From: DASUFZ01 sp035541475 | GTDB taxonomy: Bacteria; Myxococcota_A; UBA9160; SMWR01 | Length of the DNA: 64,000 bases | Reading direction: 5' to 3' | Assembly: GCA_035541475.1 (NCBI GenBank) | Contig: DATKND010000003.1 | Location: 1-64,000 of the forward strand | In this document: piece after piece, positions 44,330-54,566 of the stretch | Numbering within the stretch: the first letter of the stretch is position 1 | How the letters are laid out: each line of letters begins with the position of its first letter | Notes under the pieces: model-generated | The model's database searches: none | Told to the model about the DNA's origin: nothing | What the model saw: only the letters and a program-made list of their open reading frames with translations | Translations under genes and position numbers: made by a program

Positions 44330-45538
44330 ATGGCGCCGCGTCGCATCCTGCTGGCGGTGAGTGGGGGAATCGCCGCGTACAAGATCCCCGAGCTGGTGCG
44401 ACTGCTGCGTCGCGAGGGTCACGAGGTCCGCTGCATCGCGACCGAGGCCGCGCTCGAGTTCGTCACGCCGCTCGTGCTCCAGACCTTGACCGGACTGCCC
44501 GTGCGCACGCGCCTCTTCGACGCGTCCGAGGAAGGGCAGATCGACCACATCGCGCTGGCCGACCGCGCGGAGCTGCTGCTGATCGCGCCGGCCACCGCGA
44601 ACGTGCTGGCCCGCCTGGCGCACGGCCTCGCGGACGACCTCGTGACGACGGTCGCGCTCGCGACGCGCGCGCCGGTGCTGATCGCGCCGGCGATGAACGT
44701 CAACATGTGGCAGCACCCGGCGACGCGCGAGAACGTGCGAGTGCTGCGCGAGCGGGGCGCCGAATTCGTCGGGCCGGAGAGCGGCTCGCTCGCCTGCGGG
44801 TGGGAAGGCGAAGGCCGCATGGCGGAGCCCGCCGCCATCGCCGCCGCGGCGGAGCGCCGGCTCGGCCCGGCCGACCTCGCGGGCCTGCGCCTGCTCGTCA
44901 CCGCGGGCGGCACGCGCGAGCGAGTCGACGCGGTGCGCTTCCTCGGAAACCGCTCGTCCGGGAAGATGGGCTTCGCGATCGCGGCCTGCGCGGCGCGGCG
45001 CGGCGCGGAGGTCGTGCTCGTCGCCGGGCCGTCGGCGCTCGCGACTCCAGCGGGTGTCGAGCGGGTGGACGTCGAGTCGGCGCTCGAGATGCGCGACGCC
45101 GTGCTCGAGCGTCTGCCGAAGGCCGACGTGGTGATCAAGTCCGCGGCCGTCGCCGACTTCCGCCCGGCCGCGCCGCAGGCGCGCAAGATCAAGAAGGAGG
45201 ATCTCGGCGAGGGCGCTGGCATGACCCTCGAGCTGGTGCGCAACCCGGACATCCTCGCGGAGGTGAGCCGGCGAAAGGGCGACCGCGTCGTCGTCGGCTT
45301 CGCGGCCGAGAGCCACGACGTGATCGCCTCGGCGCGGCGCAAGCTCGAGCGCAAAGGCTGCGACCTGGTCGTGGCGAACGACATCTCGCAGGAAGGCGCG
45401 GGCTTCGACGCCGACACCAACGCGGTCTCGTTCGTGTGGCCGGGCGGGGAGGTCGAGAGCCTGCCGCCGCTCCCGAAGAGCGAGGTGGCGTCGCGGCTGC
45501 TAGACCGCGTGCGCGCGCTGCGCGCGTCGCGCCGGTGA
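44330..45538 (+). CDS. coaBC: Bifunctional phosphopantothenoylcysteine decarboxylase/synthetase
   Basis: 402 residues from ATG 44330. CoaC half: LLAVSGGIAAYKIPELVRLL FMN-binding start, IAPATANVLARLAHGLADDL, catalytic PAMNVNMW, and the flap SGSLACGWEGEGRM with its Cys. CoaB half from ~183: LLVTAGGTRERVDAVRFLGN, RSSGKMGFAIA, IKSAAVADFRP and LVVANDIS. Together with coaD here and coaX at 15622, three of the CoA pathway enzymes lie in this window. The stop overlaps the nfeD start (GTGA). Confidence 0.95.
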   Translation: MAPRRILLAVSGGIAAYKIPELVRLLRREGHEVRCIATEAALEFVTPLVLQTLTGLPVRTRLFDASEEGQIDHIALADRAELLLIAPATANVLARLAHGLADDLVTTVALATRAPVLIAPAMNVNMWQHPATRENVRVLRERGAEFVGPESGSLACGWEGEGRMAEPAAIAAAAERRLGPADLAGLRLLVTAGGTRERVDAVRFLGNRSSGKMGFAIAACAARRGAEVVLVAGPSALATPAGVERVDVESALEMRDAVLERLPKADVVIKSAAVADFRPAAPQARKIKKEDLGEGAGMTLELVRNPDILAEVSRRKGDRVVVGFAAESHDVIASARRKLERKGCDLVVANDISQEGAGFDADTNAVSFVWPGGEVESLPPLPKSEVASRLLDRVRALRASRR

Positions 45539-46866
45539 GTCGCCTCCGCGTTGCGCTGCGCGCGTGGCTCTGCGCGCAGATCCTCCTCGTCCCGTGCGCC
45601 GCGCTGGCCGCCCACGTGAACGTCGTGCGGATCGGCGGCTCGATCAATCCGGCGTCTTCCGACTACCTGAAGCAGGCGATCGCGCAGAGCGAGTCGGACG
45701 GCGCCGCCGCGCTGCTGCTCGAGCTCGACACGCCGGGCGGACTCCTCGCCGCCACCAAGGACATCGTCGAGGCGATGCTGAACGCGCGCGTGCCGGTGAT
45801 CGTGTTCGTCGCGCCGCGCGGCGCCTGGGCAGCGTCGGCCGGCGCCTTCATCACGATGGCCGGGCACGTGGCCGCGATGGCGCCGGGCACGAGCATCGGC
45901 GCGGCGTCGCCGATCTCGGCCGGCGGCGAGGGCGGCGAGCGCGACGACAAGAATCAGCGCAAGGACGTGGCGATGGAGAAGGCGGAAAAGTTCACCGCCG
46001 CCTTCATCGAATCGATCGCGCGGGAGCGCAAGCGCAACGTCGAGTGGGCGCAGAAGGCGGTGCGCGAGGCCGAGGCGATCACGGCCGAGGAGGCATTGAA
46101 GCTCCACGTGATCGACCTGACGGCAGACTCGCGTGCGGATCTCTTCCGCCAGCTCGAGGGACGCAAGGTCGAGGTGAGCGGGCAGACGGTCACGCTGGCG
46201 CTCTCCGACGCCGAGGTGCGCGTGATCGAGATGAAGCCGATGACGCGTCTCTTCGACTTCCTCGCAGACCCGAACGTCGCGATGCTGCTGGTGACGGCGG
46301 GGATGCTGCTGCTGTTCGTCGAGTTCAACTCGCCGGGAGTGATCCTGCCGGGCGTCGCGGGCGCCGTCTGCCTGGTGCTCGCGGGCATCGCCTTCCAGAT
46401 CGTGCCCTTCTCCTGGGTGGGGCTCCTGGTGCTGATGTCGGGCGTCGCGCTGATGCTGGCGGAGGTCTACCTCGGCGCGTTCGGGGTGCTCTTCGCAGTG
46501 GGGATCGTGTGCATGCTGATCGGCGGTAGCATGGTCTTCGACGTACCCGAACTCTCGGACCTGTCGGTCTCCTTCTGGTCGGTGCTCGTGCCGGTGGTCG
46601 CGGGGTTCGCACTCTTCGCAGGGCTCGTGATCATCGCCGTGAGCCGCACCATCCTCTCGAAGCAGACGGCCGGCGTGTCGGAGCTGATCGGGCTGCGCGG
46701 GCGCGTCGCGATCCGGCTGGCGCCCGACGGCAAGGTGTTCGTGCGCGGCGAGTACTGGAACGCGTCGGCGGACGAGGAGATCGCGAGCGGAGAGTCGGTC
46801 GAGGTGACCGCGGTGGAGGGGCTCCACCTGTGGGTGCGTCGGGCGGATCCGCGGCGCTCCGGATAG
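45535..46866 (+). CDS. NfeD-family membrane-bound serine protease (ClpP-class)
   Basis: 443 residues from GTG 45535, coupled to coaBC. A signal peptide ends near AALAAH (residue ~27). The ClpP-like protease domain has LLELDTPGGLL and catalytic Ser in AASAGAFITMAGH (near residue 102), with the Lys partner in the RKRNVEWAQKAVREAEAITA region. Four transmembrane helices (~235-375) follow, then a C-terminal OB-fold NfeD domain (IGLRGRVAIRLAPDGKVFVR). Long-form NfeD proteases cleave stomatin-like partners; the next gene is such a partner. The cluster is nfeD-slipin-hflK-hflC. Confidence 0.92.
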   Translation: MSRLRVALRAWLCAQILLVPCAALAAHVNVVRIGGSINPASSDYLKQAIAQSESDGAAALLLELDTPGGLLAATKDIVEAMLNARVPVIVFVAPRGAWAASAGAFITMAGHVAAMAPGTSIGAASPISAGGEGGERDDKNQRKDVAMEKAEKFTAAFIESIARERKRNVEWAQKAVREAEAITAEEALKLHVIDLTADSRADLFRQLEGRKVEVSGQTVTLALSDAEVRVIEMKPMTRLFDFLADPNVAMLLVTAGMLLLFVEFNSPGVILPGVAGAVCLVLAGIAFQIVPFSWVGLLVLMSGVALMLAEVYLGAFGVLFAVGIVCMLIGGSMVFDVPELSDLSVSFWSVLVPVVAGFALFAGLVIIAVSRTILSKQTAGVSELIGLRGRVAIRLAPDGKVFVRGEYWNASADEEIASGESVEVTAVEGLHLWVRRADPRRSG

Positions 46867-46895
46867 CGCGCCTCGGCGGCGCGACAGGAGGGGTG

Positions 46896-47678
46896 ATGGG
46901 TCTCGGAGTGTTGGGTGCGCTCGGAATTCTGGTCTTCCTGGTCTTCCTCGGAATCCGCGTGCTCCAGGAGTACGAACGCGGCGTAGTGTTCCGCTTCGGA
47001 CGCTTCGCGGGCGTGAAGCCGGCGGGACTCCAGTGGATCATCCCCGGCGTCGACCGCCTGGTGCGGATCGAGCTGCGCGAGATCGTGATGGACGTGCCGC
47101 CGCAGGAGGTGATCACACGCGACAACGTGTCGGTGAAGGTGAACGCGGTGCTCTACTTCCGCGTGCTCCAGCCCGAGAAGGCGGTGATCCAGGTCCAGAA
47201 CTACCTCTACGGCACCTCGCAGCTCGCGCAGACGACACTCCGAAGCGTGTGCGGTCAGGCCGAGCTCGACGAGCTGCTCGCGGCGCGCGAGGCGATCAAC
47301 CAGAAGCTGCAGGAGATCATCGACCAGCAGACCGAGCCGTGGGGCGTGAAGGTGCGCGCCGTGGAGGTCAAGCAGATCGACCTGCCGGTGGAGATGCAGC
47401 GCGCGATGGCGCGTCAGGCCGAGGCCGAGCGCGAGAAGCGCTCCAAGGTGATCCACGCCGAGGGCGAGTTCCTGGCCGCGCAGCGGCTTTCCGAGGCCGC
47501 ACGCGTGCTCTCCTCTCAGGAGGCGGCGCTCCAGCTCCGCTACCTCCAGACGCTGGCGGAGATCGCGACCGAGAACAACTCGACGACGATCTTCCCGATC
47601 CCGATCGACATCCTGCGGCCCTTCTACGAGCGCGAGCGCGAACGCAGAGCCCGCGACACACAGAGCGGTGGGGCCTGA
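46896..47678 (+). CDS. Slipin (stomatin/SPFH-family membrane protein)
   Basis: 260 residues from ATG 46896, with ACAGGAGGGG just ahead. An N-terminal membrane hairpin (GVLGALGILVFLVFLGI) is followed by the SPFH domain: EYERGVVFRFGRFAGVKPAG, PPQEVITRDNVSVKVNAVLY, then a coiled coil ending in LQTLAEIATENNSTTIFPIP, the slipin C-terminal signature. Forms membrane microdomain oligomers and is the usual substrate or partner of the NfeD protease encoded upstream. Confidence 0.92.
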   Translation: MGLGVLGALGILVFLVFLGIRVLQEYERGVVFRFGRFAGVKPAGLQWIIPGVDRLVRIELREIVMDVPPQEVITRDNVSVKVNAVLYFRVLQPEKAVIQVQNYLYGTSQLAQTTLRSVCGQAELDELLAAREAINQKLQEIIDQQTEPWGVKVRAVEVKQIDLPVEMQRAMARQAEAEREKRSKVIHAEGEFLAAQRLSEAARVLSSQEAALQLRYLQTLAEIATENNSTTIFPIPIDILRPFYERERERRARDTQSGGA

Positions 47679-48659
47679 GTGGCCAGCGATCGCGACGAGC
47701 TGAGGGCGGAGGAGCGCGTGCAGCACTCGGTGGCCCGTACGCTCCGCAGCGGACTCTTCCTGCTGATCCTCTTTGGCGTGCTCGGAGCCTGGCTCGCGCT
47801 CGGCGCCTTCACGCTCGCGCCGGGTCAGGCCGCCGTGCTGCTGCAGCTCGGGCAACACGCCGGCACGATCACCGAGCCGGGCTTCCACCTCGTGCTCCCG
47901 CCGCCGATCGTGCTGCGCACGATCGTGAACGTCGGCGAGGTGCGCAACGAGGACTTCGGCCGCGCCAAGGGGGCCGAGGACGAGGAGCGGGCCGGGCACG
48001 AGGCCAGCATGCAGACCAGCGACAACAACATCGTGCGCGTGAGCTTCTCACTCCAGTACACGATCAAGGACGCCTTCGCCGAGCGCTACCGCGTCGAGGA
48101 TCCCGTGCCGCTCGTGCGCGACGCCGCGCAGGCCGCGATGCGCGAGGAGGTCGGCCGCATGAACGTGGACGGCGTCCTGCGCGAACACCGCGCCGAGCTC
48201 GTCGCGAACGCGGCGCGGGTGCTGCAGGACATCCTCGACGGATACGACGCGGGCATCGACATCCAGGGCGTGCAGCTGATCGACGTGCAGGCGCCCAACG
48301 CCGTGCGCGCGGCCTTCGACGACGTGGTCGCCGCGAACCAGGACGCGAGCCGCCTGGTGAACGAGGCCGAGGGCTACCGCAACGAGGTCCTGCCCGGCGC
48401 GCGAGCCCAGGCGGCGGAGCTCCAGGCCGAGTCGGAGGCGCACCGCGAAGCGGTCGTGGCCGAGGCCACCGGCGAGGCCACGCGCTTCAAGGCGGTGGCG
48501 GAGGAGTACCGCAAGGCGCCCGCCGTCACCGAGAAGCGTCTGTACCTGGAGACGATGGAATCGGTGCTGCCCAAGGTCGACAAGGTGATCATCGAGAAGG
48601 GCATTACCGGGGTGGTTCCCTACCTGCCGCTCGGGCGCCAGCCGGAGGCCGCGAAGTGA
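47679..48659 (+). CDS. hflK: HflK-like SPFH membrane protein
   Basis: 326 residues from GTG 47679, directly after the slipin stop. One N-terminal transmembrane helix (SGLFLLILFGVLGAWLALGA), then the prohibitin/SPFH domain (TLAPGQAAVLLQLGQHAGTI, MQTSDNNIVRVSFSLQYTIK) and an Ala/Glu-rich coiled coil (RAQAAELQAESEAHREAVVA). YLETMESVLPKVDKVII near the C-terminus is an HflK hallmark. With HflC it forms the cage that controls FtsH protease. It has no Gly-rich N-terminal extension like E. coli HflK. Confidence 0.9.
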   Translation: MASDRDELRAEERVQHSVARTLRSGLFLLILFGVLGAWLALGAFTLAPGQAAVLLQLGQHAGTITEPGFHLVLPPPIVLRTIVNVGEVRNEDFGRAKGAEDEERAGHEASMQTSDNNIVRVSFSLQYTIKDAFAERYRVEDPVPLVRDAAQAAMREEVGRMNVDGVLREHRAELVANAARVLQDILDGYDAGIDIQGVQLIDVQAPNAVRAAFDDVVAANQDASRLVNEAEGYRNEVLPGARAQAAELQAESEAHREAVVAEATGEATRFKAVAEEYRKAPAVTEKRLYLETMESVLPKVDKVIIEKGITGVVPYLPLGRQPEAAK

Positions 48660-49540
48660 GGCGTCTGCTGATCTGGCCGCTGGTGCTGATCGCGGTGGCC
48701 GTCGGTCTGGTCGCGGCGGCGAACTTCGACCTGGGTCCTCTGGTGATCACGCCCGAGGGTCGACAGAAGGTGATCTCGCGCTTCAACGAAGTGCGCAAGG
48801 TCACCTCGCCGGGCGCCTGGTACCGCATCCCGCTGCTCGACACGGTCCGCACGTACGAGCAACGCTGGCTCTACCTCAACACCGAAGCCCTGCCGATCCA
48901 GACCCGGGACGGAGAGCAGTTGATCGTGGACAACTACGCGATCTGGCGGATCGACGACCCGGTGCTCTACCAGCAGTCCTTCCCGGTCGGACGCAAGGCG
49001 GCCGAGGAGCGCATCGACCGCATCGTCGCCGATGACGTGCGTGAGGTGATCGGCCGTCACACGCTGGAAGAGGTGCTGCGCGAGAAGCGCGGCGAGATCA
49101 TGAGCGAGATAACCGGCAACACGCGCGAGAGCCTGAAGCGCGTGGGAATCGGCGTGGCGGAGATCCGCATCAACCGCACCGAGTTGCCGCAGGGAACCGA
49201 GGAGTCGGTCTACGCGCGCATGAAGACCGAGCGCGAGCGGCTGGCGCGCAAGAACCGCGCGGAAGGCGAGGAGCGCGCCCGCCGCATCCGCGCCGAGGCC
49301 GACCGCGACGCCCGCGTGATCGTCGCCAACGCCCGGCGCGACGCCGAGATCACGCGCGGGCAGGGCGACGCCGAGGCCACGCGCATCTATGCGGAGGCCT
49401 ACTCGGGCGACGCGGACTTCTATGCCTTCCAGCGCTCGCTCGAGGCCTATCGCAAGACGATCGGCGCGGAGACCACGCTCGTGCTCTCGCCCGACTCCGA
49501 GTTCTTCCGCTTCCTGCAGGGAACCAAGAACGGCAAGTGA
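48656..49540 (+). CDS. hflC: HflC-like SPFH membrane protein
   Basis: 294 residues from GTG 48656, overlapping the hflK stop by four bases. N-terminal helix LIWPLVLIAVAVGLVAAANF, then the SPFH domain (GAWYRIPLLDTVRTYEQRWL, IQTRDGEQLIVDNYAIWRID). The HflC-specific stretch RRIRAEADRDARVIVANARR with YSGDADFYAFQRSLEAYRKT follows, and the end SPDSEFFRFL is characteristic. Last gene of the rsmD-coaD-coaBC-nfeD-slipin-hflK-hflC run; a palindromic element follows its stop. Confidence 0.93.
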   Translation: MRRLLIWPLVLIAVAVGLVAAANFDLGPLVITPEGRQKVISRFNEVRKVTSPGAWYRIPLLDTVRTYEQRWLYLNTEALPIQTRDGEQLIVDNYAIWRIDDPVLYQQSFPVGRKAAEERIDRIVADDVREVIGRHTLEEVLREKRGEIMSEITGNTRESLKRVGIGVAEIRINRTELPQGTEESVYARMKTERERLARKNRAEGEERARRIRAEADRDARVIVANARRDAEITRGQGDAEATRIYAEAYSGDADFYAFQRSLEAYRKTIGAETTLVLSPDSEFFRFLQGTKNGK

Positions 49541-49547
49541 CAAAGGT

Positions 49548-49611
49548 CGAGTCGGGGCAGAGGTCCCTGCGGCGGCCATCTGTACCTCCTCGGGACCTCT
49601 GTCCCGACTCG
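49548..49611 (-). repeat. Palindromic element family 1, copy 3
   Basis: Twenty-base arms at 49548-49567 and 49592-49611 pair with one G-T wobble. The loop (49568-49591), read on the minus strand, equals the other copies except GAGGAGGTACAG for GAGGAGGAACAG. It lies in the 79-base convergent gap between hflC and the LptF/G gene. It is the only copy in reverse orientation. Confidence 0.9.
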
Positions 49612-49619
49612 GAACTGCC

Positions 49620-50702
49620 CTACGCCGGCGATCTCCACAACCGCCACGCGGCGAAGCCGGAGAAGCCCGCGAAGAAGATCCAGGGCGCGGAGACCGCCGC
49701 CGTGACGCCGCCCGCGGCGAACACCTGCGCGGTCGACTGGAGCATGTAGTAGAGCGCGACGAGCGCCATGCCCTGGAGCGCGGCGATGGCGATGCTGCGC
49801 GAGCGCTCCACCGCGAGCCCGATCGGAACCGCGAGCAGGGCGAAGAGCAGCACCGAGATCGGCTCGATCAGGCGCGCGTGTAAGAGCGCGCGGTAGCGGG
49901 TGGCGTCGCGCCCGCTGCGCGTCGCCGCGTCGATGTAGTCGACGAGCTCCGGCAGCGGCAGCTCGCTCGCGTCCGCGTCGAGCAGCGCGAGATCGCGCTG
50001 CGACGCGACGGGCAGCACCGCACGCTCCAGCCGCTCGACGCGCGGGGCGGCGCCGAGATCGTCGCGGTCGAAGTGGCGGATCGTCGCGTCGAAGAGCAGC
50101 CACTGCTCCTTCGTGTCGATGCGTGCGCTCGCGGCGTGGATCGAGCGGCGCAGCCGGCCCGCGTCGTCGCGCTCGTAGACCCGCACGTCGCGCAAGGTGC
50201 CGGTCTTGCGATCGGCGTCCTGCACGTTGTAGAGGAAGCGGCCGTGGTGGTACCAGAAGCTGCCGCGCGAGCTGAAGAGCCTGTCGGTCGCGTCGCCCTG
50301 CTTGACCGCGCGGAAGGCGACATCGCTCTCGCGGATGATGGTCTCGAACACGAGCAGCGACGCGGCGGAGAGCACGGCGGCCGCCGCCAGGACCGGCAGC
50401 GCGAGGCGCTGCGGTCGGATGCCGCCGGCCTTCGCGGCCAGGATCTCCTGCGAGCGCGCGGCCAGGCCGATCGCCAGGAAGGCGGCCGCGAAGGACGTGA
50501 CGGGGACGAGATACGGGAGATAATAGGAGGGCAGTCGCAGCAGGAGGTAGGTCGCCACGCCCTGCGCCCCGTTCTGGAACTCGAGCGCGCGGTCCATGTT
50601 GACCATCAGCTCGATGATCGCGATCACGAGCAGCGACGCGATCAGGATGCCGGCGTAGTAGCCGAGGTAGCTGGCGAGGAAGCGACGCGACAGAATCCTC
50701 AC
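49620..50702 (-). CDS. LptF/LptG-family lipopolysaccharide export permease
   Basis: 360 residues from GTG 50702. YjgP/YjgQ architecture: three N-terminal transmembrane helices (YYAGILIASLLVIAIIELMV near residue 15, then two more by 120), a periplasmic jelly-roll-like domain (~130-265), and three C-terminal helices (PISVLLFALLAVPIGLAVER and on). AKAGGIRPQRLALPVL is the conserved cytoplasmic coupling-helix region. It works with LptB to extract LPS from the inner membrane. Only one permease is present here, without its usual partner gene; F and G cannot be told apart by eye. Confidence 0.88.
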   Translation of the reverse strand: MRILSRRFLASYLGYYAGILIASLLVIAIIELMVNMDRALEFQNGAQGVATYLLLRLPSYYLPYLVPVTSFAAAFLAIGLAARSQEILAAKAGGIRPQRLALPVLAAAAVLSAASLLVFETIIRESDVAFRAVKQGDATDRLFSSRGSFWYHHGRFLYNVQDADRKTGTLRDVRVYERDDAGRLRRSIHAASARIDTKEQWLLFDATIRHFDRDDLGAAPRVERLERAVLPVASQRDLALLDADASELPLPELVDYIDAATRSGRDATRYRALLHARLIEPISVLLFALLAVPIGLAVERSRSIAIAALQGMALVALYYMLQSTAQVFAAGGVTAAVSAPWIFFAGFSGFAAWRLWRSPA

Positions 50703-50717
50703 GCGCGGAGCCTAGCA

Positions 50718-51668
50718 GTGCGAGTCATCGCGGGGAGCGCCGCCTTCGCCGACGCGAAGCTGCGACGCCCCGTCGTCACGATCGGGAACTTCGACGGGAT
50801 CCATCGGGGTCACCAGGCGATCCTCTCGACCGTCGTCGCGCGCGCGCGCGCGCTGTCCGCCTCGGCGGTCGTGTTCACGTTCGATCCGCACCCGCGCAAG
50901 GTGCTGCGCCCCGACGCGGCGCCCGCGCTGCTGACCACGCTCGAGCAGAAGCTCGAGCTGATCGCGGCGACCGGCATCGACGCGGTGGTGCTCGAGCCCT
51001 TCACGCCGGAGTTTGCGCGCACGGCGCCCGACGCCTTCGTGCGCGAGTGCCTGCACGCGCGCCTCGCGCCGATCGAGGTCTACGTCGGCTACGACTTCCA
51101 CTTCGGGCGCGATCGCGAGGGCTCGATGCGCCTGTTGACCGAGCTCGGGCCGCGCCTCGGCTTCGCCGTCACCATCATCCCCGAGGTCGAGGTGGACGGC
51201 GACGACGTGAACTCGACTCGCATCCGCGAGTGCCTGGCCCTGGGCGAACCCGAGCGCGCGGCGCGCATGCTCGGTCGCCCCTACAGCGTGCGCGGGCGCG
51301 TCGTGCGCGGGGACGAGCGCGGGCGCGGGCTCGGCTTCCCGACCGCGAACCTCGAGCCGGAGAACGAAGTGCTGCCGGCGGCCGGGGTGTACGCGGGCGC
51401 GCTGCGGCTGCTCGACGACGGCGATCCGCCAGCCGGCACGGCGCTGCGCGCGGTCACGAACGTGGGCCGGCGCCCGACCTTCAGCGGCGAGTTGCTGCGC
51501 GCCGAGGCGCACGCGCTCGACTGGAGCGGCGACCTCTACGGTCGCCGCGTGGAGATCACCTTCGCCGGGCGGCTCCGCGCGGAGCGGCGCTTCGAGAGCG
51601 TCGACGCGTTGCGGCGTCAGATCGCGGCTGACGTCGAAGAGGCGCGGCGGCGCCTGGAGGCGTCCTGA
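50718..51668 (+). CDS. ribF: Bifunctional riboflavin kinase/FAD synthetase
   Basis: 316 residues from GTG 50718. Makes FMN and FAD from riboflavin. The FAD-synthetase half has VTIGNFDGIHRGHQAIL (HxGH-type, near 20-36), FTFDPHPRKVL, YVGYDFHFGRDREG and NSTRIRECLALGE. The kinase half has RVVRGDERGRGLGFPTANLE (near 195-214) and a C-terminal RIHALDW-like part (EAHALDWSGDLYGRRVEITF). Its start lies only 15 bases from that of the divergent LptF/G gene. No FMN riboswitch fits in that space. Confidence 0.94.
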   Translation: MRVIAGSAAFADAKLRRPVVTIGNFDGIHRGHQAILSTVVARARALSASAVVFTFDPHPRKVLRPDAAPALLTTLEQKLELIAATGIDAVVLEPFTPEFARTAPDAFVRECLHARLAPIEVYVGYDFHFGRDREGSMRLLTELGPRLGFAVTIIPEVEVDGDDVNSTRIRECLALGEPERAARMLGRPYSVRGRVVRGDERGRGLGFPTANLEPENEVLPAAGVYAGALRLLDDGDPPAGTALRAVTNVGRRPTFSGELLRAEAHALDWSGDLYGRRVEITFAGRLRAERRFESVDALRRQIAADVEEARRRLEAS

Positions 51669-51745
51669 CGGGCGCGGACGTCCCGTACCCGGCGCGGGCG
51701 GCGCGCGCGCCCTGGCGCGATCCGCGGCTGTGGCTCGGCTTCGGC

Positions 51746-52735
51746 GTGACGATCGCGGCGATCGGCTTCGCGCTGCGCGGAGTGGACCTCGCGGCGGTCG
51801 GGCGCGAGTTCCGGCGCGCGAGCCTCGCATGGCTGGTGCTGCCGTCACTGCCGGCGTACGTGGCTCTGATGGCGTTGCGCGGGCTGCGCTGGCGCGAGCT
51901 GACGAACGCGATCCGGCCGCTGCCGCGCCTCGCGCTCTGCCGCGCGACCGCGATCGGCTTTCTCGCCAACAACGTGCTGCCGCTGCGCGTCGGCGAGCTT
52001 CTGCGCTCCTTCGTGCTGGCGCGCGAGTGTCGGGTCGCGCCGGCCGCCGTGATCGGCACCGTCGTGATCGAGCGCGTGATCGACAGCTGGGTCGTGCTCT
52101 GCATGGCGCTCGGCTCGCTCTGGCTCGCGGGCGACGCCGGCGGCGCCTGGCAGCGCGGCGTCGTGTGGCTCGTGCCGCTCGCGTTCGTGCCGGTGCTCTT
52201 GCTGGCGGCACTGCGGCTCGCGCCGCAGGGCGTGCGGCGTGCGTTCGGCGTGCCGCTACGCCTGTTCCCCGGCAACGCGGAGCAGTTCGTGCTGGCGCAG
52301 CTCGACCGCGTGGGCGAGGGGCTCGGCGCGCTGCGCGGCGGGACCCACCTGATCCGCATCGCCCTCTACTCGATCGGCATCTGGGGCGTCGCGTCGACGC
52401 TGCCTGTGCTGGCCGGCTTCTGGTCGCTCGGGCTCGCGTTCCCGTCGCGCCTCGACGAGCTCGCCGCCGGCTGGGTGACGCTCGCGGCGATCGCGATCGC
52501 GGTCGCGCTGCCCTCCGCGCCGGGCTTCTTCGGCGTCTACCACTCGGCCTGCAGGCTGGTGCTCGAGCGCTTCGGATTTTCTGCGGAAACCGCGGTCGCG
52601 ACGGGCACGCTCCTGCACGCGGTCTTCTGGCTCACGACTTCCGGCCTCGGCCTTCTGGCCCTGCGAGGCCTCCACACGCGGCTGCGCGATCTGGCCCCGG
52701 CCGCGGCCCCCGCGGCCGCGCCCGACCGCCCATAA
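51746..52735 (+). CDS. UPF0104/lysylphosphatidylglycerol-synthase-type transmembrane protein
   Basis: 329 residues from GTG 51746. Eight or so transmembrane helices with the family motifs LRGLRWRELTNAIRPLPRLA, FLANNVLPLRVGELLRSFVL (Asn-Asn and Arg-Val-Gly-Glu, near 73-92) and LPSAPGFFGVYHSACRLVLE. Family members act as lipid or lipid-linked sugar flippases, or are the flippase domain of MprF. The coding pattern continues upstream in frame to CTG 51665 (PWRDPRLWLGF completes helix 1), which overlaps the ribF stop as CTGA, so the true start may be that CTG. Confidence 0.85.
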   Translation: MTIAAIGFALRGVDLAAVGREFRRASLAWLVLPSLPAYVALMALRGLRWRELTNAIRPLPRLALCRATAIGFLANNVLPLRVGELLRSFVLARECRVAPAAVIGTVVIERVIDSWVVLCMALGSLWLAGDAGGAWQRGVVWLVPLAFVPVLLLAALRLAPQGVRRAFGVPLRLFPGNAEQFVLAQLDRVGEGLGALRGGTHLIRIALYSIGIWGVASTLPVLAGFWSLGLAFPSRLDELAAGWVTLAAIAIAVALPSAPGFFGVYHSACRLVLERFGFSAETAVATGTLLHAVFWLTTSGLGLLALRGLHTRLRDLAPAAAPAAAPDRP

Positions 52736-52855
52736 AGGTCGCGCGCCCGCGCGCCGATCTCCCACGCAGAAAATCCTCGGATTTGCGGGCGGATGCGTCC
52801 GCGCGGAGGCGGCGGATCGCCCCGCACCGGGGCTGGGGCAGGGCGGAGGCCTGGG

Positions 52856-54556
<1,701 letters not shown>

Positions 54557-54566
54557 GGGCTTCGCC

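Noticed and set aside
50703..50717. FMN riboswitch before ribF
   Set aside because: Only 15 bases separate the start codons and no FMN aptamer motif is seen in the coding sequence before them.
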